Below, in pieces: positions 33,491 to 44,539 of a stretch of 64,000 bases of DNA. The notes under the pieces were generated by a model that saw nothing but the letters and a program-made list of their open reading frames with translations, searched no databases and was not told the DNA's origin. A program made the position numbers and the translations under genes. This stretch comes from Pardosa pseudoannulata (Eukaryota > Arthropoda > Arachnida > Araneae > Lycosidae). Every line of letters begins with the position of its first letter. Within the stretch, counting starts at the first letter, position 1. The DNA is taken from positions 82,687,168-82,751,167 of the forward strand of contig CM063501.1 of NCBI GenBank assembly GCA_032207245.1, read 5' to 3'.

Positions 33491-33801
33491 CCCTCTGACT
33501 GTTCATCCCGCGATTTCCACGGGCTATTCAAAAGTAGCAAAATTTGCTCATCCCGCGATTTTCACGGGCATGTGTTTTTCTGCCTTTTTTTAAAGCACAA
33601 CTCGCCTTTTGACCTTTTAACCAGTGGAATAAATTATATACAGTATTAAACATTTAATTAGGTAATAAATAGAAACATATGACTAAAACTATAGTCATAT
33701 TAGATAATAGAACTATAGATAGTATGGTTATATATATACTTAAACTATGCAACAAAAAATTTTTAAAGAGATCTTTGTTTACAAATTGATAAGTCAGAGG
33801 G
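33491..33801. mobile_element. piggyBac-type MITE, 311 bp, intact ends
   Basis: Perfect 10-bp terminal inverted repeats CCCTCTGACT / AGTCAGAGGG flanked by TTAA on both sides (33487-33490, 33802-33805). The left subterminal part holds two copies of TCATCCCGCGATTT(C/T)CACGGGC about 48 bp apart, each an imperfect palindrome around CCCGCG...; they are good candidates for transposase-binding sites. No coding capacity. Confidence 0.93.
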
Positions 33802-33805
33802 TTAA

Positions 33806-34820
33806 AAGAGATTTCTTTCCATAAGACTGTAAAGCATTAAAGAATGATAAATGTATCATATTATACGAAAACAAATTTTATGATTAACTGGGAAATAAAT
33901 GAATGTGAAATTACTAAATTAGAGTATTGAATACTCTAATAAAATATAGTAAAGCTGAAAAAATTGTTTTTGCCTTGCAGGTGAGTATACAGCTTTCGTA
34001 AAAATTTAATTAGAAAGTCAAGTGTTAGAATAAGTTAGATTCAGTAAGTTTACATATACTATAATTCGATTGAATGTAATCTGTTACATAATTTATCGAA
34101 TTTCTCCCACTCATGCAACGAATTCCTGGAACCAAGAGCACTCTAAACAACATATTCTCAGAATTAATTACAGAAACTTGCATTTGGTAGGAATCTCTCA
34201 TATAATGAATATAAAAGAAGAGAAAACTGCAATGCATTCCATGTTATTTTAGAATATATACTAATATCGGAGAATTATCCGTGATTTCCTTGATCTTACT
34301 TTGCCACTTTAAATTTGATTATGATTATTTGATTTATTATTAATAAATTATGCTCTGCAATGATATCAAAATCAAATGATATTCCGTGCCAAAAAAGGAC
34401 GGTAAAATGTGATGTTGGCGAAAAAAAAAATTTAAAAATATATTTTTTAGAATTGTAAGTTTGTTCTAAGAAGTAGAGTATACCATTGTAAAGAGCTAAT
34501 ATTAATTGTTTAAGTTAAGAACAAAATTATTTTCTTTCTGATACTAAGCATCTCTTTTTTGTTACTATCCTTCTAGCCTGAGGAGAAATCTTGTCCTCGG
34601 GTATTCTTTTCAAAATTGACACAACACACTCACTCACGCACACATACACAAAACAAAGTTGGTAATGTAACTGTAATGAAAGGAAATCTTATTTTTCTTC
34701 TATATATGTAGTAGTATATTTCCAGAAAGAAAGAATTTATTGCGATATGAAATGTTTGGAATAAACTATAAGCAATTTTTAACTAATTTTTTGTGGTATT
34801 ACATAGATAACAATGACTAT
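33806..34820. other. AT-rich sequence without recognisable feature
   Basis: Contains a short (CACA)-rich run at about 34620-34655. Two opposed frames at 34025-34252 overlap almost completely and are chance. Confidence 0.5.
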
Positions 34821-35000
34821 TGCCGCTCAATGGCCTAGTGATTAAGGCACTGATACTGCGTATCGGAGTTCGTGGCTTCAAATACCTCAGTGGTATGGAT
34901 GTTAATAGCCGTTCGTACTCGGTTTTAAGCAGAACTTCCTGGTTTCAATAACCCTTGTGTTTCATAAAGTATACAGTTGCTAAACCAAACCAAGCCAAAC
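34821..35000 (+). mobile_element. tRNA-derived SINE, copy 4 (diverged)
   Basis: Head TGGCCTAGTGATTAAGGCAC (A box well kept), mutated B box (GGCTTCAAATACC), and the body and tail CTAAACCAAACCAAGCCAAAC recognisable. Older than copies 1, 3 and 5 by its substitutions. Confidence 0.85.
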
Positions 35001-35389
35001 TAGAGTATATTTTCTTATAATTAAGATAACCAATTGGGTTCTAGTGACATATTACGAAAAACAGCATTAATTGATATATTGTTTTCTAGAGTATTTGCTC
35101 TTATAAAAAATATGAAACTAATTTTTTAAATGATTTTTTTACATATGCGGAAATTTTCAGGCAATTTTTTATGATTACTGCTGTTATTGTGAAATAAAAT
35201 ATATCAATCCAAAACTTTTTGGGGTTATGTAATACCCCAGGCACCTAAATATGTAATGAAAATAGACGTAAGACCTATATTAAAATTTATAAAATATATT
35301 CATCGTTGATTTAACAATTCAGTTATTTTCTTAAGATTCCACACATTATATTAAAAAGGCTAACTTTCCGATTTCTTCTTTTACAAACA
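35001..35389. other. AT-rich sequence without recognisable feature
   Basis: No gene or repeat boundary seen. Confidence 0.5.
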
Positions 35390-35829
35390 CATTTTAAATA
35401 TATTATACTCCTAATATCTCCCACCGTGTGTCTCCGGTTTTGCTTCACCATGCGAGACAGTCTCCGAGGATCTTTTTCTTTGGTAGACATGTAGACGTAG
35501 AACAACATGTGGTTTACTGCTGGTTTCACTCTCATTCATCCACTTTGCATAAGTACTAACAACTGTAGATCGCGAACAACCCACGAGTCATGCAGTTTTG
35601 GAAATCCTTCTTCTGAGTCTTCGAGCCATTGCAATCTGGCCTCTATTAAAATCGCTTAGAAACGCAGCCATTCCCATCACACACAAAAGTAAGTGAAAGA
35701 ATTATTCTTCAGACTCTCGATCAATAGTTAAATACCACTTCCACCTGATCACCTGCCTTCGAAGTCATCCAGGCGTGTTCATTTCAAAATGTAGGGGTGG
35801 TCATAATGTTTTGGCTCTTGATTGTATAT
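35390..35829 (-). pseudogene. Tc1-like transposase N-terminal pseudogene with one terminus
   Basis: On the minus strand the sequence enters from a candidate terminal repeat (TACAATCAAGAGCC, AAACATTATGACC at about 35826-35800). It then encodes pieces of the bipartite HTH DNA-binding region. NRGQIAMARRLRRRISKTA, a stop, then LVGCSRSTVVSTYAKW match the first HTH (family pattern: GRI...RE.GLS.R.IAR.VG.S.STV...W). After a frameshift, KDPRRLSRMVKQNRRHTVGDI matches the second HTH linker (EDR.L.R...RNRR.T). The catalytic domain is absent. At least one stop and one frameshift make it inactive. Confidence 0.75.
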
Positions 35830-36014
35830 ATTTGTTTATATATTTCAATATAAAATATGAAAATTTGGTTAAAAAATTAAATAATTTTCGATCTATTGAG
35901 ATTTAACTGAATAACTAAATTTACACACAAAATGCCCGCTCCTGGTACAGTTCCGCTGCGAAATGTACCGCACACAATGTGTTAATATACTCCCTGTTTG
36001 TTCATTTATTTACG
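35830..36014. other. Spacer with a possible orphan TTAA terminus
   Basis: At 35942-35985 a GC-richer segment (CTGGTACAGTTCCGCTGCG, then ACCGCACACAATGTG) ends directly in TTAA. It could be the right end of another piggyBac-type element, but no left end is visible. Confidence 0.3.
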
Positions 36015-37690
36015 TGTAAGGATTTAGGATTTGGGTGATTTATGAATATGTATGCTTACTAATCATTTAAGTTACGAAGCTCTTGTATTACATTTTACCC
36101 GCAACTCCTCTTGCTTGGTATAACACAATTTAACCCTAAGCTTTTTTACTCCTCTAAATCATAATTAATCCTTTAACTTGCTCATTGTCTTCTTGCAACG
36201 GGATATCTAGATCTTTTAACAAGTTGCAAACTGTTAAAATCTAATTGAAACGAACAAATGGTAATAGATTTATATCATAAAATACGTCAACATGTGTGAG
36301 ATGTCAAGAATTAGTGCAATGTATAGTTAAATAAACTAAAATAAAGACTTTGTGATTCAGAAATGACCAAAGGAAAGGGATTTGCTAACAGTTTATTGTA
36401 GATTCGAATTTGATATTACAAACAAATATATTACTATTAATAGAGAATTAATGACTACTAACATTTAAGATTTTAACACATTACAATAGATAAGAATAAT
36501 ATGAACGAGGGGGAAACATAATACATAAACACAAATCAAATAGAATTAAATGTATATGGATTGAATCAGAGTTGGGAAAATGAAAACCTAATAAGATTCA
36601 TGATTAAAGGAATTAAGAATTTACTTACTACAATGACTTTGAATATTTTCACTCGAAACTTCGTTCAAAACACCCACTTTAAAGAAACCAAGAAAAAACA
36701 GAATATATAGCCGATTTAATCCCCTCGCTCTCAGCGAACACTATTGTATTATTTTTTTAGATGGCGCTACGCTCAGCGGTAACTACTAAGCAATTGCTGC
36801 CGCTGATCCAGCATTATGACTGCTGGACGAAACAACATGTTTAACATTAAGTCTGTGTATAATGTATTTTAATGTAAAGTACCATTTAACAATATAATAA
36901 TCACATAAAAGTTTTAATGGTAATATTCCTTTATTAATAAGAAAGGATTTAAGATCCCTATGATTTATGAGTATGTATAGTTACACTAATCATTTAAGCT
37001 ATGAGTCTCTTGTATTACATTTTACTCTCAACTCCTCTTGCGTGGTTTAACAGAATGTACCCCTAAGCCTTTTTACTCCTCTAAATCAAAATTAATCCGT
37101 AACTTTCTCATTGTCTTCCTGCAACAGGATATCTAGATCTTTTATCATGTTGCAAGCGGTTAAAATCTAATTGAAACGTAGAAATAGAGCTAGTTTTATA
37201 TCGCAAAATTCGTCAACAAGTCTAACTTTGGGATTGTTTATTATGTATTTTAATGTATAATATCATTTAATAATATAATAACATAAAAAAATTTAAAAGT
37301 AATGTTTATTTATTTATATGTAAGGATTAAAGATTCGTGTTATTTATGAATATGTATACTTACACTAATAGTTTAAGCTACGAAGCTCTTGTATTACATT
37401 TTACTCTCCTCTTGCGTGGCTTAACGGAATGTACCCCTAAGCCTTTTTCTCCTCTAAATCAAAATTAAACCGTAACTTTCTCATTGTCTTCCTGCAACAG
37501 GATATCTAGATCTTTTATCATGTTGCAAGCTGTTAAAAACTAATTGAAACGAACAAATGGAGATAGTTTTATATCAGAAAATACGTTAAGGAGTCTAACA
37601 TTAGGTCTATTTACATATATTTTAATGCAAAATATCATTTAATAATATAATCACATTAAAATTTTTAAAAGTAACTTATAGCTAATCAAA
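36015..37690. repeat. Three tandem units of ~380 bp, first unit split by an LTR
   Basis: Units start GTAAGGATT or AAGGATT at 36015, 36943 and 37322. Shared markers are CTCTTGTATTACATTTTAC, TCTCATTGTCTTCCTGCAAC (variant in unit 1) and GGATATCTAGATCTTTTA. The distance from unit 1 to unit 2 is 928 bp, which falls to about 383 bp when the 540-bp LTR and its duplication are removed. No coding signal. Confidence 0.85.
36295..36834 (-). mobile_element. Solo LTR (540 bp)
   Basis: TGTGAGATGTC ... GGACGAAACA (TG...CA) with a 5-bp duplication ACATG on both sides (36290-36294, 36835-36839). The uninterrupted second and third tandem units serve as empty-site controls. Minus-strand polarity is suggested by GGCTATATATTC (TATA-like, about 36700-36712) followed by AATAAA (about 36390). 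No internal coding region remains, as expected after LTR-LTR recombination. Superfamily not assignable. Confidence 0.85.
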
Positions 37691-39067
37691 TACATGTAAT
37701 TTATAAATAAAAGAGTGAAGTATTAATATATTTAGAGATAGTTTCTCGAATTCATAACAAATATACTACTGGGGGATGAAATGTTCAAATTAAGCGTTAA
37801 ATTAAGTATTTAAAGTGTGATTTAATATTACCTAATAACGTTTTTTAAGCAAAATATACTTCAATGTAAGAATAGAAAATCATTTCAAACATATTGTCAT
37901 GCATTTTTTTTAATATGGTATAAATGAACATAAAAAGAATAGAAATTATAATACAACCAACATATATTTGTCATAGAATTTTTAAATATACTATGTTTAT
38001 TTAATATTTCTCCGAAGAATTCTGTAGTTAAGGTTTACACTTTCATATTAACATGAAATTGGCTACTGTATATGCGTGATTATGTATAAGAATAAATGAA
38101 AAGTCATCATTATTAAATCATAAATAGAAAGAGATCGTATGCATATAGCTGTTATACAGCATTGAGAGAACCATATTATCAATGCGAGCTAACTCTGTGG
38201 TTTCTAAAATCAACCTGGGGGAGACTAAACGAAAGGCATACAACTATTTTGCAAAATAGTTGGAATTCAACAATTTACTTTTGTTAATATTCTCATGTAC
38301 CGACACCAAAGTAGGTTAGTCGCAAACAGATATTGTGTACTATGTTTTCAACTTGTTTTATCCATTTGGTAAAATCAATACAAAATGTCACTTTTTCTCT
38401 TTTATTGTGTAGATCTTACATATTATTTATTAACTGAAAGAATAGTTGAAAATATTAAACCAAAACAACAGTGTATTGATTTATTTTTAAATATATAAAT
38501 GTATACTAAACTTTTAAAATTATTTTACTAACTGTAAAACTCTATGAAACAAATGAAAATGTTTGCCTTTATAAAATACATCACGTTATTGAATGGAATA
38601 AAATAAATAATCATAAAGCGAACACTATTTTTAAAACCATTTTACTCTAAACAAATGTTTAATTCTAAGATAATTAGATAGCTAAAGGAAAATTTTCTTC
38701 TATTTTTTTAAAGAATAATACAAATTAAAATTAAGAAACTAAAAGGAAAAGAAAAAAAAATGTTAATATACATATATAAGTTTGCAACAACAGATATAGA
38801 TCACGTCATATTTATAAAGTTACACATTATGTGTGGAAAATTAATTAATATTTTTATTTTTTTCGTTCATTTGCTTTTCGAAATCCATGCATTGGTAATA
38901 TTTTGTTCGATCTTTATTCACATTTCTTGGATCAGCCCTCGTAAAATTCTTATCGATTTTGTATCTTTTCCATATAATGATGACAAAGTGTTACAATAGA
39001 ATTTTAATAATTTTTGTCATTTCAGTTTTGTTTGATTGGGATTACCATCAACATCTTTAAACCCTTA
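37691..39067. other. AT-rich sequence without recognisable feature
   Basis: 1.4 kb of plain AT-rich DNA. The 79-codon frame at 38760-38999 is Ile/Phe-rich and shows no domain. Confidence 0.5.
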
Positions 39068-39656
39068 CCTGTTTTAATGTTATTTGCTTTCCTATGAGCT
39101 GTTTTAAGGATATGTGCATTTCTATGAGCTGTTTTAATGTTATTGGCTTTCTTATCAGCTGTTGCCGAACGATGGGTGCTAGCCTTCGGTACCGGAGTTC
39201 GTGGGTTCGAATCCCACGGTGGAATGGACGTTCGTAGCCGTTCGGAATCGGCTTTAAGCTGTAGGTCCCGGTCTCATTAGCCCTCGTGTTGCAAAAAATA
39301 GATCGTAGCACTCCAAACCAAACCAAACCAAACCAATCTTATCAGCTGTTTTAATACTGTTTGCTTTCCTATGAGCTGCTTAAATGCTGATTGCTTTCTT
39401 ATGAGCTGTTTAAATGCTATTAGCTTTCCTATGATCTGTTTAAATGCTGTTTGCTTTCTTATGAGCTGTTTTAATACTGTTTGCTTTTCTATGAGCTGTT
39501 TTAATGCTATTAGCTTTTCTATGAGCTGTTTTAATGCTATTAGCTTTCCTATGATCTGTTTTAATGTTATTTGCTTTTCTATAAATTGTTTTAATGCTAT
39601 TTACTTACCTATGAACTGTTTTCATGCCATTTGCTTTTCTATGAGCTGTTTTAATT
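39068..39656. repeat. 30-bp minisatellite, about 14 units, split by a SINE
   Basis: The unit is approximately TTTTAATGCTATTAGCTTTC plus CTATGAGCTG, with frequent variants. About three units precede and eleven follow the SINE insertion. Because 30 is divisible by three the right part stays open as a 113-codon frame (39371-39712) translating to ten-residue repeats of the SCFNAISFSM type; I regard that as a by-product. Confidence 0.92.
39164..39336 (+). mobile_element. tRNA-derived SINE, copy 5, with target duplication
   Basis: Clear B box GGGTTCGAATCCC, body TAGGTCCCGGTCTCATTAG and a clean CAAAC-repeat tail. The A-box region is shortened (GATGGGTGC directly joins the CCTTCGG part). A 14-bp duplication TCTTATCAGCTGTT lies at 39150-39163 and 39337-39350. 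The variant ATCAGCTG, rather than the array's usual ATGAGCTG, is present on both sides and supports a true duplication over array periodicity. One of the better preserved copies here. Confidence 0.92.
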
Positions 39657-39735
39657 ATGGTGGTATTTATAAGTCTAAAAATAAATTATCCGAAAAAAAG
39701 TGGTGTGCGTAATTGTACTTTGAAAACGGGGTGCA

Positions 39736-39917
39736 TTCGAACGATAACCAAATGATTAGAGCGTTGATCTTCACTATGAAAATTAGTGGGTGCGAATCCC
39801 ATAGTAGTATGGATGTTCGTAGGCTTTCAAAATTGGCGTTGAGCAGTAGTTCCCGATCTCATTAGCCCTAGTGTTGTAAAACAGTAGACCGTAGCACTCC
39901 AAACCATAACAAGACAA
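39736..39917 (+). mobile_element. tRNA-derived SINE, copy 6 (diverged)
   Basis: Head ACCAAATGATTAGAGCG, B box GGGTGCGAATCCC, body CCCGATCTCATTAGCC and tail TCCAAACCATAACAAGAC. It lies 400 bp downstream of copy 5 on the same strand but is more mutated, so it is an independent older insertion. Confidence 0.88.
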
Positions 39918-40650
39918 AAGTAGTGTGCACTAAATACCATATAATAAGTCAAAAAGAGGTAATATGTCGTAATATGGCAAAAAGTTGTAACAGTTTAAGG
40001 ATTATTATTTTGTCTGAGAAACGTGCTCATTTTTCTTTCTGTCATCCTATGTTTTCTTAGTGAATACGCTAAAAAAATGACAGTTAATGCAGACAGAATT
40101 TCTGACGTTGCTGAAAGTCTAATTAGTACACATCTTATTTCAGTGCTGAATAATAAACTATGTTTAAATTTCATCTGAAAAAAATTATTTATTTTCGAAA
40201 AAATAGTCATTTATTTATGTATTAAATCCAAATCAAAACACAGATACGCATATCAGAAAAAATCACCATAATTGTTAAGAGAGGAATGAGGGTAGACATA
40301 AAGAAAAGGAAATGATTGGAAATTGCCCAATCATTAAACAGTTACAAAACTCTAAAAAATGCTAAGTGGTACTAAAACTTACACTGTAAATTTGTGGATC
40401 CTCCATATAATTAAAGAAAATTACATTAAGATGTCTGAAAATTTCTTCGGATAAATGAATAATTCAAATATAGACATGATGAAATAAATTATACGCTTTA
40501 CGGGAATTTTGCAGGGTTGAGAAATATGCTTTATATAAATGAATATTTCGTATAATTGAATTTCGTATAAATGATTTTGAAATAAATCTCTTAATATTTT
40601 GTAAAAAAATGACTAATTACCTCCGTAAAATTACTACGCCATATCGATAG
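39918..40650. other. AT-rich sequence without recognisable feature
   Basis: No gene. A 71-codon minus frame at 39995-40210 has no domain. Confidence 0.5.
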
Positions 40651-41046
40651 CAGGTATGCAGTAGATGTGAAGTTCTCTCGAAGAAAAACACTCGAAATGC
40701 CAGAGGCTGACTCGTTTATTAAAATAACATTACTATAAAAGAAACATTAAGAACTGTACACTACTTGGTAGCAACTTGCTACCTACAAACAAACGGTTTA
40801 CAGAACGGACATCCCTTACAGGGCGGCCACGAAAGAGCATCCAGGCTTGCATTTGCCGGCGGCTTAAATACAGTCTTCACTTGCTAATCTACATAACAGC
40901 CACGTGCTATCGGCAGTTTAGCATGCCGCCCGGTGAAGTGGATTAAAAGAATTATCTCAACTGGTGTGGAGGTTTGAAGTCACTAATTAATCTTTACCTG
41001 GAAAGATTTCTTAACCGGAGGGAAAACACCTTCCAGGTATGCAGTA
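40651..41046 (-). mobile_element. Retroelement-like insert between 13-bp direct repeats
   Basis: CAGGTATGCAGTA occurs exactly at 40651-40663 and 41034-41046. The 370 bp between is clearly GC-richer than the flanks. On the minus strand it reads like an LTR or retroposon: TGGAAGGTGTTTTCCC near the start, TATA-like GTATTTAAGCCGCCGG (about 40873-40858), then AATAAA (about 40720). A 13-bp direct repeat is too long for ordinary LTR integration and suits target-primed retroposition, though no A-tail is present. ACCTGGAA (40996-41003) and TTCCAGGT (41031-41038) form an inverted repeat at one end. Confidence 0.5.
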
Positions 41047-41119
41047 TAACATCAACCTCATTTTTATTCAATGGTGAATAATAATTTTTGCTTCACACTT
41101 GATTTACGGATGTTGATCA

Positions 41120-41530
41120 TATACCTATTTTTACTGAAGTGAGCCACTTTGACTCATACAAGAAAAATGAAGTTTTTTGCAAAGTTCCAAATTAATATAA
41201 ATGAATTGTTTATTATCAAAATATTCATGGAAAACATTTTTACATATAAAATCTGTTTTTGAAACACATTTTCCGCAAACATTTCTATTACACTTATCAC
41301 AATGGTTTCTACATCTGTTTCTTTTGCATGATTGTTGAACTTGACAATTCTTCCGTGAATCAGTAGCATGAATTTCTGTCATTGGAATGAAAGTGTTCAC
41401 GACTTCTTCTCTATATTTACTTTATATTAAACTTTATATTTTTACTTTATACTATATTTATTACTATATTTGTTTATTTTCTTATACATTCTATGAGTCA
41501 AATTGGCTCACAGCCGTGAAAATAGGTATA
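41120..41530 (-). mobile_element. Short element with 38-bp inverted repeats
   Basis: The left arm (41120-41157: TATACCTATTTT...GTGAGCCACTTTGACTCAT) and right arm (41493-41530: ATGAGTCAAATTGGCTCACA...AAAATAGGTATA) are reverse complements with about six mismatches. TA is present at each outer edge, but no TTAA. The interior encodes a zinc-ribbon-like remnant (next entry). A 411-bp internally deleted DNA transposon is the simplest reading. Confidence 0.7.
41131..41430 (-). pseudogene. piggyBac-like transposase C-terminal Cys-rich remnant
   Basis: The minus frame from 41400 includes DSRKNCQVQQSCKRNRC, NHCDKCNRNVCGKC and TDFICKNVFHEYF. The pattern R-K-x-C ... C-x-x-C-x(4)-C-x-x-C ... C is the layout of the C-terminal zinc-ribbon domain of PGBD/piggyBac-type transposases (C.KCN..VC..H/C....C..C). 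That domain recognises the transposon end. The frame continues upstream in phase for a few codons (to about 41430) and its 3' end runs into the inverted repeat. The DDD catalytic core is absent. Family assignment is by pattern only; another zinc-ribbon transposase is possible. Confidence 0.55.
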
Positions 41531-42540
41531 CCACATTTGATAATGCGAAATGAAGGGGTCTGCGGGGAAGAGGAATGAAAGTTTACACATGTTTTGTTGC
41601 TTAACTAAACACCAAGGTATGTTTTTGAAGAGTGATATTAAAGTTTTATATATATAGGGATCAAATTTTTGATGAGTTAAATTGGATCGGTCCGTAAATC
41701 TAGTGTTGAATTCCTTCTGAAAAAATTATTTCTTTTCTAAAAATGAGTATTTATTAAATGCAATATCTAATTCATATGTTTGTCTGTTATAGAAATAGAT
41801 GCTGCAATGTGAGATTTTTATTTTTCACATTCATTTCTCTAACTAAATTAGTTTTATATTTTATCTGAAGAAATGCTTCTCTAGAGAGATGCTAAAAAAA
41901 TACTTATTTATATTTCGGAATATTGAAAAATTCCAACCAAAACTAATCTCAACAAACTTGCCTCATTTAATTTCATTGCTATTTTTAAATTTAAATTATT
42001 CATGATATGATTATTTTCTGAAACAAAGCATTTATAATGGCTAATGTGACAAATGTAATTTAATTTAAGATCATTGTAAAAAATGAAATATTTGACACAT
42101 TATAAAAAACAAGTGACACTGAAATGAATTGTTTGATATTTTGCACAAAATCTTCTTATTACCTGAAGCATTTCGACACTATTTGTGCTATTTTAAGTAT
42201 CTCTGGAATTAGATTTTAAAAATAGTAATATCTATGTTTTTTTCAATAAATAAAATGTATGCATAAAATTCTGCTTTGGTAAATATCATTCAAATTGAAA
42301 ATAAACTGAATAAATAAAATTAAGCTTCTTCTAGCTTAAAAAATATTCTTTAGTTGCTACCATTTCTTTAATTTTCTTCTTTTTTTTTAACTGTGACGAA
42401 TAAAGATTTTTCAGGTTTTCGTAGAAATCCAGTTTGCGAAACGACCTTGTATGTTTTATAAAATTAACTTACTGAATTCAGGAATTATTAGAAGTTAAAA
42501 ATATATCTACGATGATTTCCAGAATTTAAGTTTCTCACAA
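41531..42540. other. AT-rich sequence without recognisable feature
   Basis: Nothing beyond homopolymer runs. Confidence 0.5.
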
Positions 42541-43400
42541 AGCCAAAAGAGAGCTGCCTCTTCCAGAGTATGGCCAATTGTTCACCACTGCAGTTCTGGT
42601 GGCGATAACGAACTTGGACGATGGTTCGCTGGTTGTATCGACACATTGGGCCACTAAATGATCCGAGATGTGTGCATAATCAACTGCACCCTTTAGTAGA
42701 GCATCTGACAGTCAGTTATGTTCAAAGAAAACCCAAAAAATCTCACAGGATCTCACAGGAAGAATTCGCAGCAGAAATCTCTAGACCAAGCCCTCTAGTT
42801 CTGGAGTTGCATTAGTAATGTTAATGCACCAGTCTATGAAAATTGAGTTGGCATGACATTTCTTTTTCCAAGGCTATTTTATCGTCTGACATAGTCGACC
42901 TTGGGAAGCCAACCCCTTCCACACAGTGGTAATGGATTGCAGTGGACCAAAGTGTGGAAGGACATTTATATTAACACTATTGTAGTGATCTATCATCTTT
43001 CTGCAGCGGACAGTTTTTGAACACACAGAAAGTAACATCGATCAACATAAATGCACAATTGTGTTTATTGTGTACAGGACGGATGTGATGAACAATCCGT
43101 TGGTACCCCTGTGGTTCCGGGATGTTTCCAAAAGCAGGAAAAATATGCAGATCAACCGCCGGTCTTCTATCATAGGTGATGGTCTTCCGCCGTAGATACA
43201 GATCTTACTCGTAACGACTTCAACTTGGATACCAGGAAAAAAGTACCTGTTCAGCCCTCACAAACAATCTGCAGAAAACTGTGGCATACTTTCCTCATCC
43301 TCAAGCAGCATAATTCTCTGACGTATGATACACAAACGTATCCTACGGTATGATAAGTGTTGCATTTTCAGTTGTTATGTTTAGAAGTAGCTTCAATATT
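42541..43400. other. Higher-GC block, possible decayed transposon
   Basis: Two stretches (about 42545-42830 and 42890-43330) have the base composition of former coding DNA, with many stops in every frame. The 64-codon frame 42621-42815 contains SRPSPLVLELH, and the underlying CAAGCCCTCTAGTTCTG recurs inside the family C solo LTR (about 19350: CTAGCCCTCTAGTTCTG). I could not identify a family, and no terminal repeats or target duplication are visible. Confidence 0.35.
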
Positions 43401-44283
43401 GCTGTGGCTTTTGTAATAAATATTTACAAGTAATAGTTATTTCCTTTTATAAAAAGATTTGTAAAACTTACTTTCTGGATAATCTTTATATATATATTGA
43501 ATCCATGATTAATTTTCAAATCAATCTATTTATTTTCTATAAGATATGAAATTATTAGCTCCGTTATTTTATTCATAAATGTATAAAGATCCTCTATCGC
43601 ACCTTAAGGTGGGTTTGTACTTGATATATTGAATTCTCTTGCTCCGTGTTAATCTGCAAAAAAAAAATAAATAAATAAAATAATATTAAATAAATAAATA
43701 AAATTATCTCTAGGTTGTTCATATATTAGAATTAAAAATATATATAAACCACTTGATACAACAGTAAATTATCTAGACTGCTATCATTTGTTTTGTTTTT
43801 TTAATTTTATGTCTATTAATTCTTACTTCCGATTGAAAAGATTATACAGAAACTTCTCACAAATAATTCCAGATTTTTTTTCTTGAAAAATGATTAATAT
43901 GGAGAGAATTTGTTGTTGTATCTCACGATATACATATTTTTAAGAATTCTTAAAATATAAGCCAGTCAGATGGACTTTTATTTTTACCATCGGTTAATAA
44001 AATTGAACCAGAAGAATCTAAAAGGGCAACTACAGACCCACCTCATTATGTTTTAAGGTTAAACTACTGTGTCAATGCCCCAACATTAATCAATTTTACA
44101 AATTAAATTTAAAAGTTTTATATTGCTAACCAAATTTCACTTTAATAACAATTAAAATAACCATGATATTTTTTTATTGAATCAGTGATTGTATTTTTAT
44201 GTTTGCACATAAGCAAGTGTACGTCAAAAGAATTACGAAGAAATAGATATATTTACCAAGATTTATGTATTTATCAAGCAAAT
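43401..44283. other. AT-rich sequence, A-rich tract
   Basis: An AAATAAATAAATAAAA-type tract occurs at about 43658-43705. No gene. Confidence 0.5.
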
Positions 44284-44522
44284 TTAATTTGCAGCAAGCT
44301 TGCAGCAGTCTTGCTTAGCAAGCCGCAAACTTGCAAGTCTAAAAATTTTCACTTGCTTCAAGGTTGTCATGAAAAGTTGCCACAATTTTTTAAGCAAAAT
44401 AGCGTTGCAAAGGAGTGTTCCCTTTCCGTCTAACTTGCAGGAGTTTTGCTGCAAGTTTGTAGAGTCAAATTTGTTATGGCAAGATATTATCCAAAAAAAG
44501 TGAAACTTGCTGCAAGTATGCC
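44284..44522. repeat. CTTGC/GCAAG-rich repeat, MITE-like
   Basis: The motif CTTGCAGCAAG/CTTGCTGCAAG and partial forms recur on both strands (for example GCAGCAAGCTTGCAGCAG at the left, AACTTGCTGCAAGTATGCC at the right), giving opposed ends. The overlapping ~70-90-codon frames are by-products. No target duplication found. Confidence 0.4.
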
Positions 44523-44539
44523 TGCTATCTGGGTACAAT

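Noticed and set aside
35942..35985. Complete TTAA-flanked element ending at 35985
   Set aside because: Only one plausible terminus is visible; no matching inverted end with TTAA was found upstream.
39371..39712. 113-codon open frame with ten-residue SCFNAISFSM-type repeats
   Set aside because: It is the translation of a 30-bp minisatellite whose length keeps phase; units vary freely, the other half of the array has no such frame, and a SINE splits it.
40664..41033. Ordinary solo LTR with 5-bp duplication
   Set aside because: TG (40665) and CA (41035) candidates do not give matching 5-bp flanks; only the 13-bp direct repeats are exact, so the class is left open.
42541..43400. Tc1 transposase gene
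   Set aside because: Base composition suggests former coding DNA and one short piece is suggestive, but no catalytic or HTH block could be read on either strand.
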